Assembly (NCBI GenBank): GCA_002422865.1
Contig: DITN01000084.1
Span: 1-10,588, forward strand
From: Bacteroidetes bacterium UBA6183
GTDB lineage: Bacteria; Bacteroidota; Bacteroidia; UKL13-3
Reading direction: 5' to 3'
Length of the DNA stretch: 10,588 nt
In this document: one piece after another, positions 1-6,707 of the stretch
Numbering within the stretch: the stretch's first letter is position 1
How the letters are laid out: every line of letters starts with the position of its first letter
Notes under the pieces: model-generated
Seen by the model: the letters and a program-made list of their open reading frames with translations, nothing else
Told to the model about the DNA's origin: nothing
Databases searched by the model: none
Made by a program: the position numbers and the translations under genes

Positions 1-6
1 CACTTG

Positions 7-74
7 AACAATCCGCCTCTCGATAATATTGCCCTATGCTTTGCCCTTACTGCAATCACTCGAGGTGGCTGAGG
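7..74 (+). repeat. Dispersed palindromic repeat, class A copy 0 (forward)
   Basis: This stretch has the same beginning (AACAATCCGCCTCTCGATAA) and end (CACTCGAGGTGGCTGAGG) as the class A elements of the array 5.9 kb downstream. The inner part is slightly diverged (GCCCTATGCTTTGCCC instead of GCCCCATGCTTGGCCC). The ends can pair as CCGCCTC with GAGGTGG, with one G-T wobble. It lies directly upstream of the Kelch-like gene and could end transcription entering from the left. It shows that the family is dispersed and not confined to the array. Confidence 0.85.
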
Positions 75-120
75 TTTCCATTCATAGCTCCATTAACTAT
101 TTTCATTGAAATAAATCATG

Positions 121-139
121 CTCGACAACTATTGTCGGG
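121..139. repeat. Small hairpin (CTCGACAA-cta-TTGTCGGG)
   Basis: The arms CGACAA (123-128) and TTGTCG (132-137) are perfect inverse complements around a 3-base loop, and the outer bases can extend the stem with one G-T and one C-G pair. The right arm ATTGTCGGG recurs at 1101-1109 and 1780-1788. It lies just upstream of the -7 box of the next gene, so it could be an operator, a 5' boundary, or a remnant of a tiny dispersed repeat. Confidence 0.6.
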
Positions 140-147
140 CAATAATT

Positions 148-155
148 TATTTTTG
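148..155 (+). promoter_or_regulatory. Putative Bacteroidota -7 promoter box (TATTTTTG)
   Basis: TATTTTTG fits the Bacteroidota primary-sigma -7 consensus TAnnTTTG. It lies 30 bp before the ATG at 186, which would give a leader of about 25 bases. I see no good TTTG -33 box at the usual spacing, so the call rests on the -7 box and its position. Confidence 0.45.
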
Positions 156-185
156 TGTACTTTTATAAAAGTTCACGCGTATAAC

Positions 186-1397
186 ATGAAACTTCACCTT
201 CTCGTTTTTGCCTCCCTAATCACATTTAATTTATTTGCCCAAACATTAACACCAAAACAGGAACAGATAGTTAGAGGTGTAATAGCAAAACAATTTAATG
301 ATGAAATGGCCAACAATACTGCTTTGTATTTGGGGGAAAACTCTTTTGTTTTTATAGAAAATGATACTTTCCTTTCTTTACAAGGATATCATTACTTATT
401 CAGGTTAAAGAATGACTCTGCTGAGCGGCTTGATCATTCTTTTTTTCATGGTGGAAATTTTGAAAGATATCTTTATGGCTATGATGGAAAAATACACCTA
501 ATGGGTGGTTATGGCTTGTTTAATACTAATAACAACATTGAAGTATTTGATTTTAAGTCCAAAGAATGGGGCGTTATTAAAACCACAGGTGACAAACCAC
601 CTTTCATAAGAGGTGTGTGCATCAGAAAGGGGGATTATATATACTCATTCTATAACAGTAAAAATGGTAACATGGTTGAGGCAGATTCATATGATAACCA
701 CATTTATAGACTTGACTTAAAAACAAATATTTGGCAACGATTTAACAATTTGAATAAACCCGAACCCCAAATTTTTGATAAAGTTTATACAAAAGATTAT
801 TGTGTTGCTGTGCTTTCCAATACAGCATTAATTGTAAATAAGAAAACCATTGAATTTATTTATATCCCAAGGGAACAATTACGAATTAGCATTAAGGACC
901 TTTTTAATTTTAGTGTTAATGGGAATAACCTATATTTCAGAAATTACCTATCAACGCCAAGTAATACAGTTGATTTTAAAGTTAATTTAGATAGTGTTTG
1001 GAGTAAAAATGCCACAAAGGCTGAACAACTTATATTAGAACCTTTTTGGTATCATATACCTTGGGTACAATATTTAATTGTAATAATTGTTTTGTTATTA
1101 ATTGTCGGGTTATTCATAACACAAAAACTTAGGAATAGAAAAAAAATATCGGATAATTTAAACTTAGATTTATTTTCTAATCCTCTGTTAGAAAAATTAC
1201 AAGCATCAACAAAAACTACATTAGATATTGATGAACTGGATGCATTACTTGAAATTAACCACATGGAGTTTGACAGCCGAAAATTAAAACGCCACCGTTT
1301 GTTAAGCGATTTAGAAAAAACAAATCCCGGTTTAATTACACGCCAAAAAGACGAAACCGATAAGCGCAGGTTTATTTATGTTATCCAAAAAAGTTAG
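186..1397 (+). CDS. Kelch-like single-pass membrane protein with cytoplasmic winged-helix-like tail
   Basis: A 403-residue protein. I chose the ATG at 186 because it opens a clean signal peptide (MKLHLLVFASLITFNLFAQ). The longer open frame back to 36 runs through a palindromic repeat and gives a non-signal-like N-terminus. The extracytoplasmic part has Kelch-like stretches around residues 95-190 (IHLMGGYGLF, IEVFDFKSKEWG, IYRLDLKTNIWQRF), which suggests a beta-propeller or part of one. Residues about 293-315 form one hydrophobic helix (WVQYLIVIIVLLLIVGLFIT). The tail of about 88 residues is highly charged and ends in GLITRQKDETDKRRFIYVI, which resembles the wing of MarR-type winged helices. 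The inferred topology is sensor outside, possible DNA-binding domain inside, so it may be a membrane-anchored regulator. No target is visible; the next gene encodes another winged-helix protein. The Kelch and membrane assignments are fairly secure, the regulator role is speculative. Confidence 0.75.
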   Translation: MKLHLLVFASLITFNLFAQTLTPKQEQIVRGVIAKQFNDEMANNTALYLGENSFVFIENDTFLSLQGYHYLFRLKNDSAERLDHSFFHGGNFERYLYGYDGKIHLMGGYGLFNTNNNIEVFDFKSKEWGVIKTTGDKPPFIRGVCIRKGDYIYSFYNSKNGNMVEADSYDNHIYRLDLKTNIWQRFNNLNKPEPQIFDKVYTKDYCVAVLSNTALIVNKKTIEFIYIPREQLRISIKDLFNFSVNGNNLYFRNYLSTPSNTVDFKVNLDSVWSKNATKAEQLILEPFWYHIPWVQYLIVIIVLLLIVGLFITQKLRNRKKISDNLNLDLFSNPLLEKLQASTKTTLDIDELDALLEINHMEFDSRKLKRHRLLSDLEKTNPGLITRQKDETDKRRFIYVIQKS

Positions 1398-1463
1398 AAT
1401 AAAAGCTAACATCAACTAATCCATCCTTCTTTCAGAAACATTTGATTATCAAGTTTTGTAACC

Positions 1464-1485
1464 GGTTTCAAACCCAATTGAAACC
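1464..1485. promoter_or_regulatory. Inverted repeat GGTTTCAA-N6-TTGAAACC
   Basis: A perfect 8-bp dyad (1464-1471 and 1478-1485) with a 6-base spacer lies between the Kelch-like gene and the small winged-helix gene, about 65 bp from the latter's ATG. There is no T-run after it, so an intrinsic terminator is unlikely. It would suit a dimeric repressor site, possibly for the winged-helix protein encoded just downstream. That link is inference. Confidence 0.45.
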
Positions 1486-1549
1486 CGATTTATACTTATT
1501 TACTTGACAAATACTTGCTGATTTGTGCTGCATTAAACGCACCACAAAC

Positions 1550-1780
1550 ATGGGCAGGGCCGAACGCTTTTTTATCATTTACAAACAACTTAAACGCAAG
1601 CCGCAAAGCATAAACCAATTGCTGTTGCATTGCCGCGCTTGTGGTTATGAGGTAAGCGAAAGGCAACTGCAACGCGATATGGTAAGCCTATGCGAGTTGG
1701 TAAACGACCGCAACGAGTGGATTGAAGCCACCACCGAAACCAACAACAAAAAAGTATACCGTGTGGTGGTTCGACATTAA
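1550..1780 (+). CDS. Small stand-alone winged-helix protein, WYL-regulator N-terminus-like
   Basis: A 76-residue protein starting MGRAERFF. A TTG start at 1523 is possible but adds an unlikely MCCIKRTTN extension. Residues about 5-55 look like the winged helix-turn-helix that opens DeoR/WYL-type transcription factors: a helix (RFFIIYKQLKRKPQSI), then INQLLLHCRACGYEVSERQLQRDMVSL, where SERQLQRDM sits at the recognition helix, then a short strand pair ending NNKKVYRVVV. WYL regulators normally run to about 300 residues. Here the frame stops right after the DNA-binding part and no WYL domain follows, so it is either a self-contained mini-regulator or the stub of a truncated one. It is visibly richer in G+C than the genes around it, a possible sign of different origin. 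The stop codon lies in the loop of a small hairpin (1772-1786). Confidence 0.6.
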   Translation: MGRAERFFIIYKQLKRKPQSINQLLLHCRACGYEVSERQLQRDMVSLCELVNDRNEWIEATTETNNKKVYRVVVRH

Positions 1781-1788
1781 TTGTCGGG
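1770..1788. repeat. Small hairpin over the stop codon (CGACA-ttaat-TGTCG)
   Basis: The arms CGACA (1772-1776) and TGTCG (1782-1786) flank a 5-base loop that contains the TAA stop of the winged-helix gene. Flanking T-G wobbles (TT/GG) could lengthen the stem. The 13-mer ATTAATTGTCGGG (1776-1788) is identical to 1097-1109 inside the Kelch-like gene, and the 9-mer ATTGTCGGG also forms the right arm of the hairpin at 121-139. Confidence 0.55.
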
Positions 1789-1813
1789 ATGATGGATTTA
1801 GTTTGAATAATTA

Positions 1814-1820
1814 AAGGAGA
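1814..1820 (+). promoter_or_regulatory. Strong Shine-Dalgarno sequence (AAAGGAG)
   Basis: AAAGGAG followed by AATAT and the ATG at 1825. Bacteroidota usually start translation without such a motif, and the genes at 186, 2545, 7565 and 8179 have none. It fixes the start of the orphan gene. Confidence 0.6.
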
Positions 1821-1824
1821 ATAT

Positions 1825-2415
1825 ATGACCCATTACGCAAGAACATATGGAACTACTCTTAAAGAAAAGGACAGAGCAAACGCATGGCAATACCCTACAG
1901 GACCTTTGCTTGATAGGTTTGGTATTCTAATTAACAAAAAAACGTTTGGTTTAGAAGAGTTTAATTTCAATTCATTTTATCGTAATCATAAGGTGGCTTA
2001 CGTACCATGTTATGGTACTAAGAGATTTTATCAACGACCTTTCATTAAGGAACTTAGGTTGATTTTTAAAACAGCACCCAAGTGTTACAAGCATTACGCA
2101 ACATTGTATGATGTTGAATCGTTTGGGGATAATGATATTCCGAGCCTGAGAGATTTAATTGAACAGCACCTGAATGAGATTTACTTTACTCAGCAATCTC
2201 AAATATTTTTCGGACAAGACTATCCATTATTTCAAAAAGCAATTACCCATTCTCTTGGCTCAAACATTATTGCATCTAATCATGACAACAGTTCTTTTCT
2301 TGTGAATCTTAAATACGAGAAAATTGAAATATTGAAGAAGCCTATTCAATGTGGGCTAAAAGCAAATTATGCAGGTCAGTGGTATAGAAATGTTGAATAT
2401 CCTAGAGATTTTTAA
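1825..2415 (+). CDS. Hypothetical protein of unknown function (orphan)
   Basis: A 196-residue protein that I do not recognise. It has no signal peptide or membrane helix and should be cytoplasmic. It is rich in aromatic and basic residues (for example YVPCYGTKRFYQRPFIKELRLIF, residues about 60-80) and has a helical middle part (LRDLIEQHLNEIYFTQQSQIFF). The only clear expression signal is AAAGGAG at 1814-1820, ending four bases before the ATG, a near-perfect Shine-Dalgarno sequence that the larger genes here lack. This may point to foreign origin or to high translation. The start follows the stop of the winged-helix gene by 44 bp, so the two could be co-transcribed, and the small protein could regulate the pair. 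No terminator is visible after it. Confidence 0.55.
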   Translation: MTHYARTYGTTLKEKDRANAWQYPTGPLLDRFGILINKKTFGLEEFNFNSFYRNHKVAYVPCYGTKRFYQRPFIKELRLIFKTAPKCYKHYATLYDVESFGDNDIPSLRDLIEQHLNEIYFTQQSQIFFGQDYPLFQKAITHSLGSNIIASNHDNSSFLVNLKYEKIEILKKPIQCGLKANYAGQWYRNVEYPRDF

Positions 2416-2544
2416 TGACTTTATCAAAACCGAAATCAAATAATACCATTAGCAACAATTAAGCCACTGGTTTTATTTTAGGTAACAGTCTATAAAGCTA
2501 CCTACAGCAATATTATATAATTTTTAAATAGAGACACAAATAAC

Positions 2545-5500
2545 ATGAAAAACATATTACTTATCTTGATAACAACTTTATTGTTTATTTCAATTAGTTC
2601 AGGGCAGAATCCTTATCCGATTGTTCCAATTGACTCAGTCCAATTTGTTAACCAGATTAAGTTGACCGCAACTCCTGTTGTGGATTTACCTGATTACATA
2701 AGTCCAACTTTCGTAAACACAACATACAGAGATACCGTTCGTTTTGATGGAGTTGTTGTAACAAGTCCAAACATTTACGGATTGTCTGTATTACGTAAAG
2801 CCGCTTATATTCAACGTCAAGGTGGAGGGCCATGGAGCGGTGTTTTGGTCATGTGTGATCCGACCACTTTACCTGCTATCGGCCGTCCAACATTAGCAGA
2901 TTTTACTGCGGAAACTAAGTTCTATGAAAACATGAAAAGGGGATACAAGGTTCGTGTGACAGGTAAATTCGCTGCTTTTCAAGGTGAAACCCAAATTAAC
3001 TTATTAAGAAATAACGATAATTTCAGTAATGCGATTGAGCAAGTAGATTCAAATAATTATCAACCAGTTTACACTGTTATTACGGTAGACTCATTAATGA
3101 CTGGTAATCCTACAGCAGGTAATTGGATACAAAAGAAAGCACAAGGCGAAAAGTGGGAAGGTGTTTTGGTGGAATTCAGAAATGTAAGAGTTTCATCAAG
3201 AGCACCATTAGGTGCAACACGTTGGAATTGGTCTTTACAGGACACTTTTGGAAATCAAATTGATGTGCGTGATTTTTCAGCATATTATCGTAATGATAAC
3301 AATGAATCAATCATACCTTCAATCCCAAACAATTTTACTCCTCCAGCAGTTGGTACAACACTAGATTACATAAGAGGTATTGTTGGAGAGTATCAAATAG
3401 GCGGTGTATCACGTTTTGGAATATCACCAATCACACCCGATGATGTTAGCACTTGCGATACCTCATGTTATGGCCTGTCAATAAACACTAACCGTTGTGC
3501 ATTTATGAACCAACCAATGGTTTTTAATATTTCTCAATACGGGAATTTTTTGGCAGATACTGGAATATTTGAATTTTCTACAGATAGCTTTTTTAGTAAT
3601 ATTATTAAGTATGATTCCTTCTCAACGTTTAATTCATTTTCTCATTCTTATTCAAACAATATAAATCTTAACTCTGGTAATTATTTTGTGAGATTAAGGG
3701 TTAAAAATCAGAACTTATTAAGTAACGTTTTGGAGTTTTATATGAACTCAAATATGATTTTTGTTACTGATACAATAATAACATTTAATAAAGATAGCGT
3801 ACTTTTAGATGCAGGATCTGGTTTTTCAAGTTATTTATGGAGCACGGGCGATACCTCACAAACAATTTGGGCGAGGAGTACTTCATTGTATAAAGTTACT
3901 GTTCAAAACGCTACTGGCTGCTCAGTAAGCGATAGTACCCAAGTAATATTTGTAAAGGGTATTCAACAAAAGGACACGACTATCTGTATAGGTAATAGTA
4001 TCGATTTGGCTATAAACGAAAAACTAAACCTACCACAAAATAATTTAATTTCTTGGTATCCATTTGAAGGCAATGCATCAGATAGAAGCGGAAATGGGAA
4101 TAATGGAATTGTATACGGGGCTACACCCACAACTGATAGATTTGGAAGGGCTAATTCGGCATTTGCCTTTGATGGTCTTGATGATTATATATCTGGCACA
4201 ATCAGTAACTTCTCAAATACCTCTAATACTACTTTTTCAATTTGGTTAAAGTATACTGGTGATGCCGGTGGAATGCAGTATGATCAGTTTTTTCAATATG
4301 GTGCATACGGACAACATACTCTAGCATATGGTTATAATTTCAACGGTTCAAATCTTGACTTATATACATATTGTTTTAGTAATCCTTACACTCAAATAAA
4401 CTTGAAATATACCTGGAAACATTTGGTAATAGTAGATTCGTTAACTGTAACCAAAATATACTTGAACGGAAATTTAATTTCAACAACTACCTCTGGTGAT
4501 AATTTAAATTGTTATCAGAATAGTAATGCTTTTTATATTGGTGGTGGAAATGACAATCAATATGTAACAGGAGAGATTGATGATGTCGCTATCTGGAATA
4601 GGGCATTAACACCTCAGGAAATACAACAAACCTATAACTCAGGGTATAATCAATACAATAATATTCGTTGGTCCACCAACGATACCACCAATTCAATAAC
4701 CGTATCACCAAACACGAGTACAACATACTACTGTGATATTACCGTTGGTAGTTATACATTTAGAGATAGTGTAAGGATTAACGTTAGTGATTTACCTAAT
4801 AATAATGTTTCATACACCAAACTTGGCTTATGTAAAAATGATACTATTACTTTAAGTGTAAATGTAGGCTATAATTATAATTGGTTCAAAAATGATAGTG
4901 TAGTAAGTTCATTACAAACATTAAATGTTGCAGAGCAAGGTGCATACTGTGTTGCTTTAACAGATAGTTTTGGTTGTAAAAATACATCAGATACTTTACA
5001 TGTATTCAATGCACCTTTACCAAGTGTTCAGTTTGCTATAAATGATAGTGCGCAATGTGTGAATGATAATCTGTTCCTATTTAAAGACTCTACCTTAATA
5101 GATAGTGGTACGTATAGCATATTATGGAACTTTGGTTCGGGCAATACTTCAACCCAAATGGAGCCTTCATTTAATTTTGCAACAGTAGGCACCTATCCAA
5201 TTAAATTACAAGTAAACACCAACTATGGATGTAAGGATAGTCTAACTAAAATGGTTTTAGTACTTCCAAACCCAACTGCAGGTCCTATGCTTGGTGAAAC
5301 AAACGCACTGTCTGTTGCAACTCCATACATTTATACAGTAGCACAACAGCCAAATCATACCTACAATTGGGTAGTAAGTAATGGAATTATTGCCTCTGGT
5401 CAAGGAACCAACGCAGCAACAGTGCAGTGGTTAAGCAACGGAAAAGGAAACCTAAAAGTAGAAGTTACTAATGCCCAAGGTTGCGATGATACCACTGCTG

Positions 5501-5793
5501 TTCAGGTTACCATTGGCAATGTTGGTTTACATGATTTAAACAACTTAAAAGAGTTGGTGGTATATCCAAACCCAAGTAATGGAACATTTGCAGTTTCATT
5601 CAATGCACTTAAATCATCAACAGTTGAAATGAGTTTGGTTAACTTGTTAGGCCAGCAAATATGGAATGCGCAACATACAATAAAAGCAGGAGAGCAAACC
5701 ATTCAAATTAATGCTAACTTGGCACCAGGGGTTTACACCTTACGTATTAATGGCGCTGAAGAACAAGTACAATATAAAGTAATCATAAAATAG
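2545..5793 (+). CDS. T9SS-exported multidomain surface protein (OB-like, LamG-like, PKD-like, type A sorting domain)
   Basis: A 1082-residue secreted protein. Residues 1-20 are a signal peptide (MKNILLILITTLLFISISSG). About 50-155 and 170-300 look like two OB-fold-like domains of the kind found in Bacteroidota surface proteins and extracellular nucleases; I see no nuclease domain. About 405-470 is Ig-like (SSYLWSTGDTSQTIWA). About 501-700 is a LamG/concanavalin-like jelly roll, with LISWYPFEGNASDRSGNGNN at its start and IDDVAIWNRALTPQEIQ at its end, typical of sugar- or surface-binding modules. About 700-820 holds further Ig-like repeats, 825-908 a PKD domain (WNFGSGNTSTQMEPSFNFAT) and 910-990 a PKD-like domain. 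Residues 1003-1082 form the type A T9SS sorting domain (VYPNPSNGTF ... LLGQQIW ... PGVYTLRI), which sends the protein across the outer membrane and anchors or releases it. The likely role is adhesion or carbohydrate binding. No catalytic motif is evident. A strong terminator follows the stop. Confidence 0.85.
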   Translation: MKNILLILITTLLFISISSGQNPYPIVPIDSVQFVNQIKLTATPVVDLPDYISPTFVNTTYRDTVRFDGVVVTSPNIYGLSVLRKAAYIQRQGGGPWSGVLVMCDPTTLPAIGRPTLADFTAETKFYENMKRGYKVRVTGKFAAFQGETQINLLRNNDNFSNAIEQVDSNNYQPVYTVITVDSLMTGNPTAGNWIQKKAQGEKWEGVLVEFRNVRVSSRAPLGATRWNWSLQDTFGNQIDVRDFSAYYRNDNNESIIPSIPNNFTPPAVGTTLDYIRGIVGEYQIGGVSRFGISPITPDDVSTCDTSCYGLSINTNRCAFMNQPMVFNISQYGNFLADTGIFEFSTDSFFSNIIKYDSFSTFNSFSHSYSNNINLNSGNYFVRLRVKNQNLLSNVLEFYMNSNMIFVTDTIITFNKDSVLLDAGSGFSSYLWSTGDTSQTIWARSTSLYKVTVQNATGCSVSDSTQVIFVKGIQQKDTTICIGNSIDLAINEKLNLPQNNLISWYPFEGNASDRSGNGNNGIVYGATPTTDRFGRANSAFAFDGLDDYISGTISNFSNTSNTTFSIWLKYTGDAGGMQYDQFFQYGAYGQHTLAYGYNFNGSNLDLYTYCFSNPYTQINLKYTWKHLVIVDSLTVTKIYLNGNLISTTTSGDNLNCYQNSNAFYIGGGNDNQYVTGEIDDVAIWNRALTPQEIQQTYNSGYNQYNNIRWSTNDTTNSITVSPNTSTTYYCDITVGSYTFRDSVRINVSDLPNNNVSYTKLGLCKNDTITLSVNVGYNYNWFKNDSVVSSLQTLNVAEQGAYCVALTDSFGCKNTSDTLHVFNAPLPSVQFAINDSAQCVNDNLFLFKDSTLIDSGTYSILWNFGSGNTSTQMEPSFNFATVGTYPIKLQVNTNYGCKDSLTKMVLVLPNPTAGPMLGETNALSVATPYIYTVAQQPNHTYNWVVSNGIIASGQGTNAATVQWLSNGKGNLKVEVTNAQGCDDTTAVQVTIGNVGLHDLNNLKELVVYPNPSNGTFAVSFNALKSSTVEMSLVNLLGQQIWNAQHTIKAGEQTIQINANLAPGVYTLRINGAEEQVQYKVIIK

Positions 5794-5813
5794 CCCTTAA
5801 ACCTTACATCATT

Positions 5814-5840
5814 AAGCCGCTCCACGGAGCGGCTTTTTTA
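5814..5840 (+). terminator. Intrinsic terminator of the T9SS gene
   Basis: AAGCCGCTC (5814-5822) pairs perfectly with GAGCGGCTT (5827-5835) around the loop CACG and runs into a T-tract (TTTTTT). It begins 21 bp after the stop codon. It also separates the T9SS gene from the repeat array. Confidence 0.9.
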
Positions 5841-5848
5841 TTTAGTTA

Positions 5849-5865
5849 CAACCTGCTCGAGTGAG
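5849..5865 (-). repeat. Truncated class B repeat (reverse), array left edge
   Basis: AACCTGCTCGAGTGAG matches the left shoulder of element B2 (CCTGCTCGAGTGAGCC), then the similarity stops. It is the broken left end of the array, 10 bp after the terminator. Confidence 0.6.
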
Positions 5866-5882
5866 TTTTATTTTATACAATT

Positions 5883-5940
5883 CAGCCTACTCGAGTGCGC
5901 TTAGGGCGGGTTGTGCGTATGCGCTTGTATCGAGAGTAGG
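5883..5940 (-). repeat. Palindromic repeat class B, copy 1 (reverse)
   Basis: It starts CAGCCTACTCGAGTG and ends TATCGAGAGTAGG. CCTACTC pairs fully with GAGTAGG. Read on the minus strand it begins CCTACTCTCGATA and ends CACTCGAGTAGGCTG, the same shoulders as class A, so it is a reverse copy with a different inner sequence (GGGCGGGTTGTGCG). Confidence 0.8.
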
Positions 5941-5949
5941 TTTTTATTG

Positions 5950-6017
5950 AACAATCCGCCTCTCGATACGCAGAACTCATTTCGTACCTCATTCGTTCAT
6001 CTACTCGAGGTGGCTGA
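5950..6017 (+). repeat. Palindromic repeat class A, copy 1 (forward, variant loop)
   Basis: The shoulders are those of class A (AACAATCCGCCTCTCGATA and CTACTCGAGGTGGCTGA), but the inner part is different (CGCAGAACTCATTTCG...CATTCGTTCAT). It shares the 9-bp left linker TTTTATTG-type and the CTCGATACG start with copy A6. Confidence 0.8.
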
Positions 6018-6040
6018 TACTTCCGTTTGATAAGATTAAG

Positions 6041-6095
6041 CCTGCTCGAGTGAGCCTTGGGCGGGTTATGCGTAAGTGCTTGTATCGAGAGTGGG
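6041..6095 (-). repeat. Palindromic repeat class B, copy 2 (reverse)
   Basis: It starts CCTGCTCGAGTGAGCC and ends TATCGAGAGTGGG. CCTGCTC and GAGTGGG pair with two G-T wobbles on the plus strand. The inner GAGCCTTGGGCGGGTTATGC and GTAAGTGCTTGTATCGA are shared exactly with C1. Confidence 0.8.
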
Positions 6096-6141
6096 AATGA
6101 GCAAAAGAATTAATTTTGTCGAACTGGTTTTAGAATGTCTT

Positions 6142-6209
6142 AACAATCCGCCTCTCGGTAATATTGCCCCATGCTTGGCCCTTTGCAGCAATCACTCGAG
6201 GCGGCTGAG
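6142..6209 (+). repeat. Palindromic repeat class A, copy 2 (forward)
   Basis: A full class A unit: AACAATCCGCCTCTCGGTAA ... TTGCAGCAATCACTCGAG ... GCGGCTGAG. CCGCCTC pairs with GAGGCGG without mismatch, and the inner TTGC and GCAA can extend the fold. It belongs to the first copy of the 238-bp tandem unit. Confidence 0.85.
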
Positions 6210-6228
6210 ATTTACCTTTGATGCGATT

Positions 6229-6333
6229 CAGCCTCATCGAGCTTAAATTACAGACCGCAGCGTCTGTTTGAGCCTTGGGCGGGTTATGCGTAAGTGCTTG
6301 TATCGAAACGCAGTTCAGTGGAGCTAAAGAGGG
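6229..6333 (-). repeat. Palindromic repeat class C, copy 1 (reverse, with inner hairpin)
   Basis: It shares 37 bases of core with B2 (from GAGCCTTGGGCGGG to TTGTATCGA). It carries an insert near its left shoulder with the hairpin ACAGAC-CGCAGC-GTCTGT (6250-6267), and a different right end (AACGCAGTTCAGTGGAGC then TAAAGAGGG). It is a derivative of class B. Confidence 0.75.
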
Positions 6334-6379
6334 AATGAGCAAAAGAATTAATTTTGTCGAACTGGTTTTAGAATGTCTT

Positions 6380-6448
6380 AACAATCCGCCTCTCGGTAAT
6401 ATTGCCCCATGCTTGGCCCTTTGCAGCAATCACTCGAGGTGGCTGAGG
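6380..6448 (+). repeat. Palindromic repeat class A, copy 3 (forward)
   Basis: Identical to copy A2 up to ATCACTCGAGG, then TGG instead of CGG, giving one G-T wobble in the stem. Part of the second 238-bp unit. Confidence 0.85.
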
Positions 6449-6466
6449 ATTACCTTTGATAAGATT

Positions 6467-6571
6467 CAGCCTCATCTAGCTTAAATTACAGACCGTAGCG
6501 TCTGTTTTTGCTTTGGGTTGGCTGTGTGTAAGTGTTTGTATCGAAACGCAGTTCAGCGGAGCTAAAGTGGG
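6467..6571 (-). repeat. Palindromic repeat class C, copy 2 (reverse, hairpin plus T-run)
   Basis: The hairpin ACAGAC-CGTAGC-GTCTGT (6488-6505) is followed by five T, a weak terminator-like arrangement on the plus strand. The core is diverged from C1 (GCTTTGGGTTGGCTGTGTGT) and nearly identical to C3. Confidence 0.75.
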
Positions 6572-6619
6572 AATGAGTAAAAGAAATAATTTACTTATTA
6601 AACCAACTTTGATTTTTCT

Positions 6620-6689
6620 GACAATCCGCCTCTCGATAATATTGCCCCCATGCTTGGCCCTTTGCAGCAATCACTCGAGGTGGCTGAGG
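6620..6689 (+). repeat. Palindromic repeat class A, copy 4 (forward)
   Basis: It starts GACAATCCGCCTCTCGATAA and ends CACTCGAGGTGGCTGAGG, with one extra C in GCCCCCATGC. Its left linker (6572-6619) has diverged from the linkers of the two earlier units. Confidence 0.85.
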
Positions 6690-6707
6690 TTTCCATTTGT
6701 TAAGATA

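Larger units (their letters stand above)
6093..6568 (+). repeat. 238-bp tandem duplication (two copies, partial third)
   Basis: 6093-6330 and 6331-6568 are tandem copies of exactly 238 bp with 18 mismatches by hand count (about 92% identity). The first 115 bases or so are identical and the mismatches cluster in the right part. A third, diverged repeat of the start of the unit follows from 6569 (GGGAATGAGTAAAAGAA). Each unit holds a 46-bp linker, one class A and one class C element, so whole forward-reverse pairs were amplified together. Confidence 0.9.

Noticed and set aside
36..185. Fifty-residue N-terminal extension of the Kelch-like gene
   Set aside because: It translates the repeat at 7-74, a hairpin and the promoter box. 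The signal peptide begins at 186.
4064..5702. Short open frames inside the T9SS gene
   Set aside because: They are out-of-frame shadows of a continuous 1082-residue protein.
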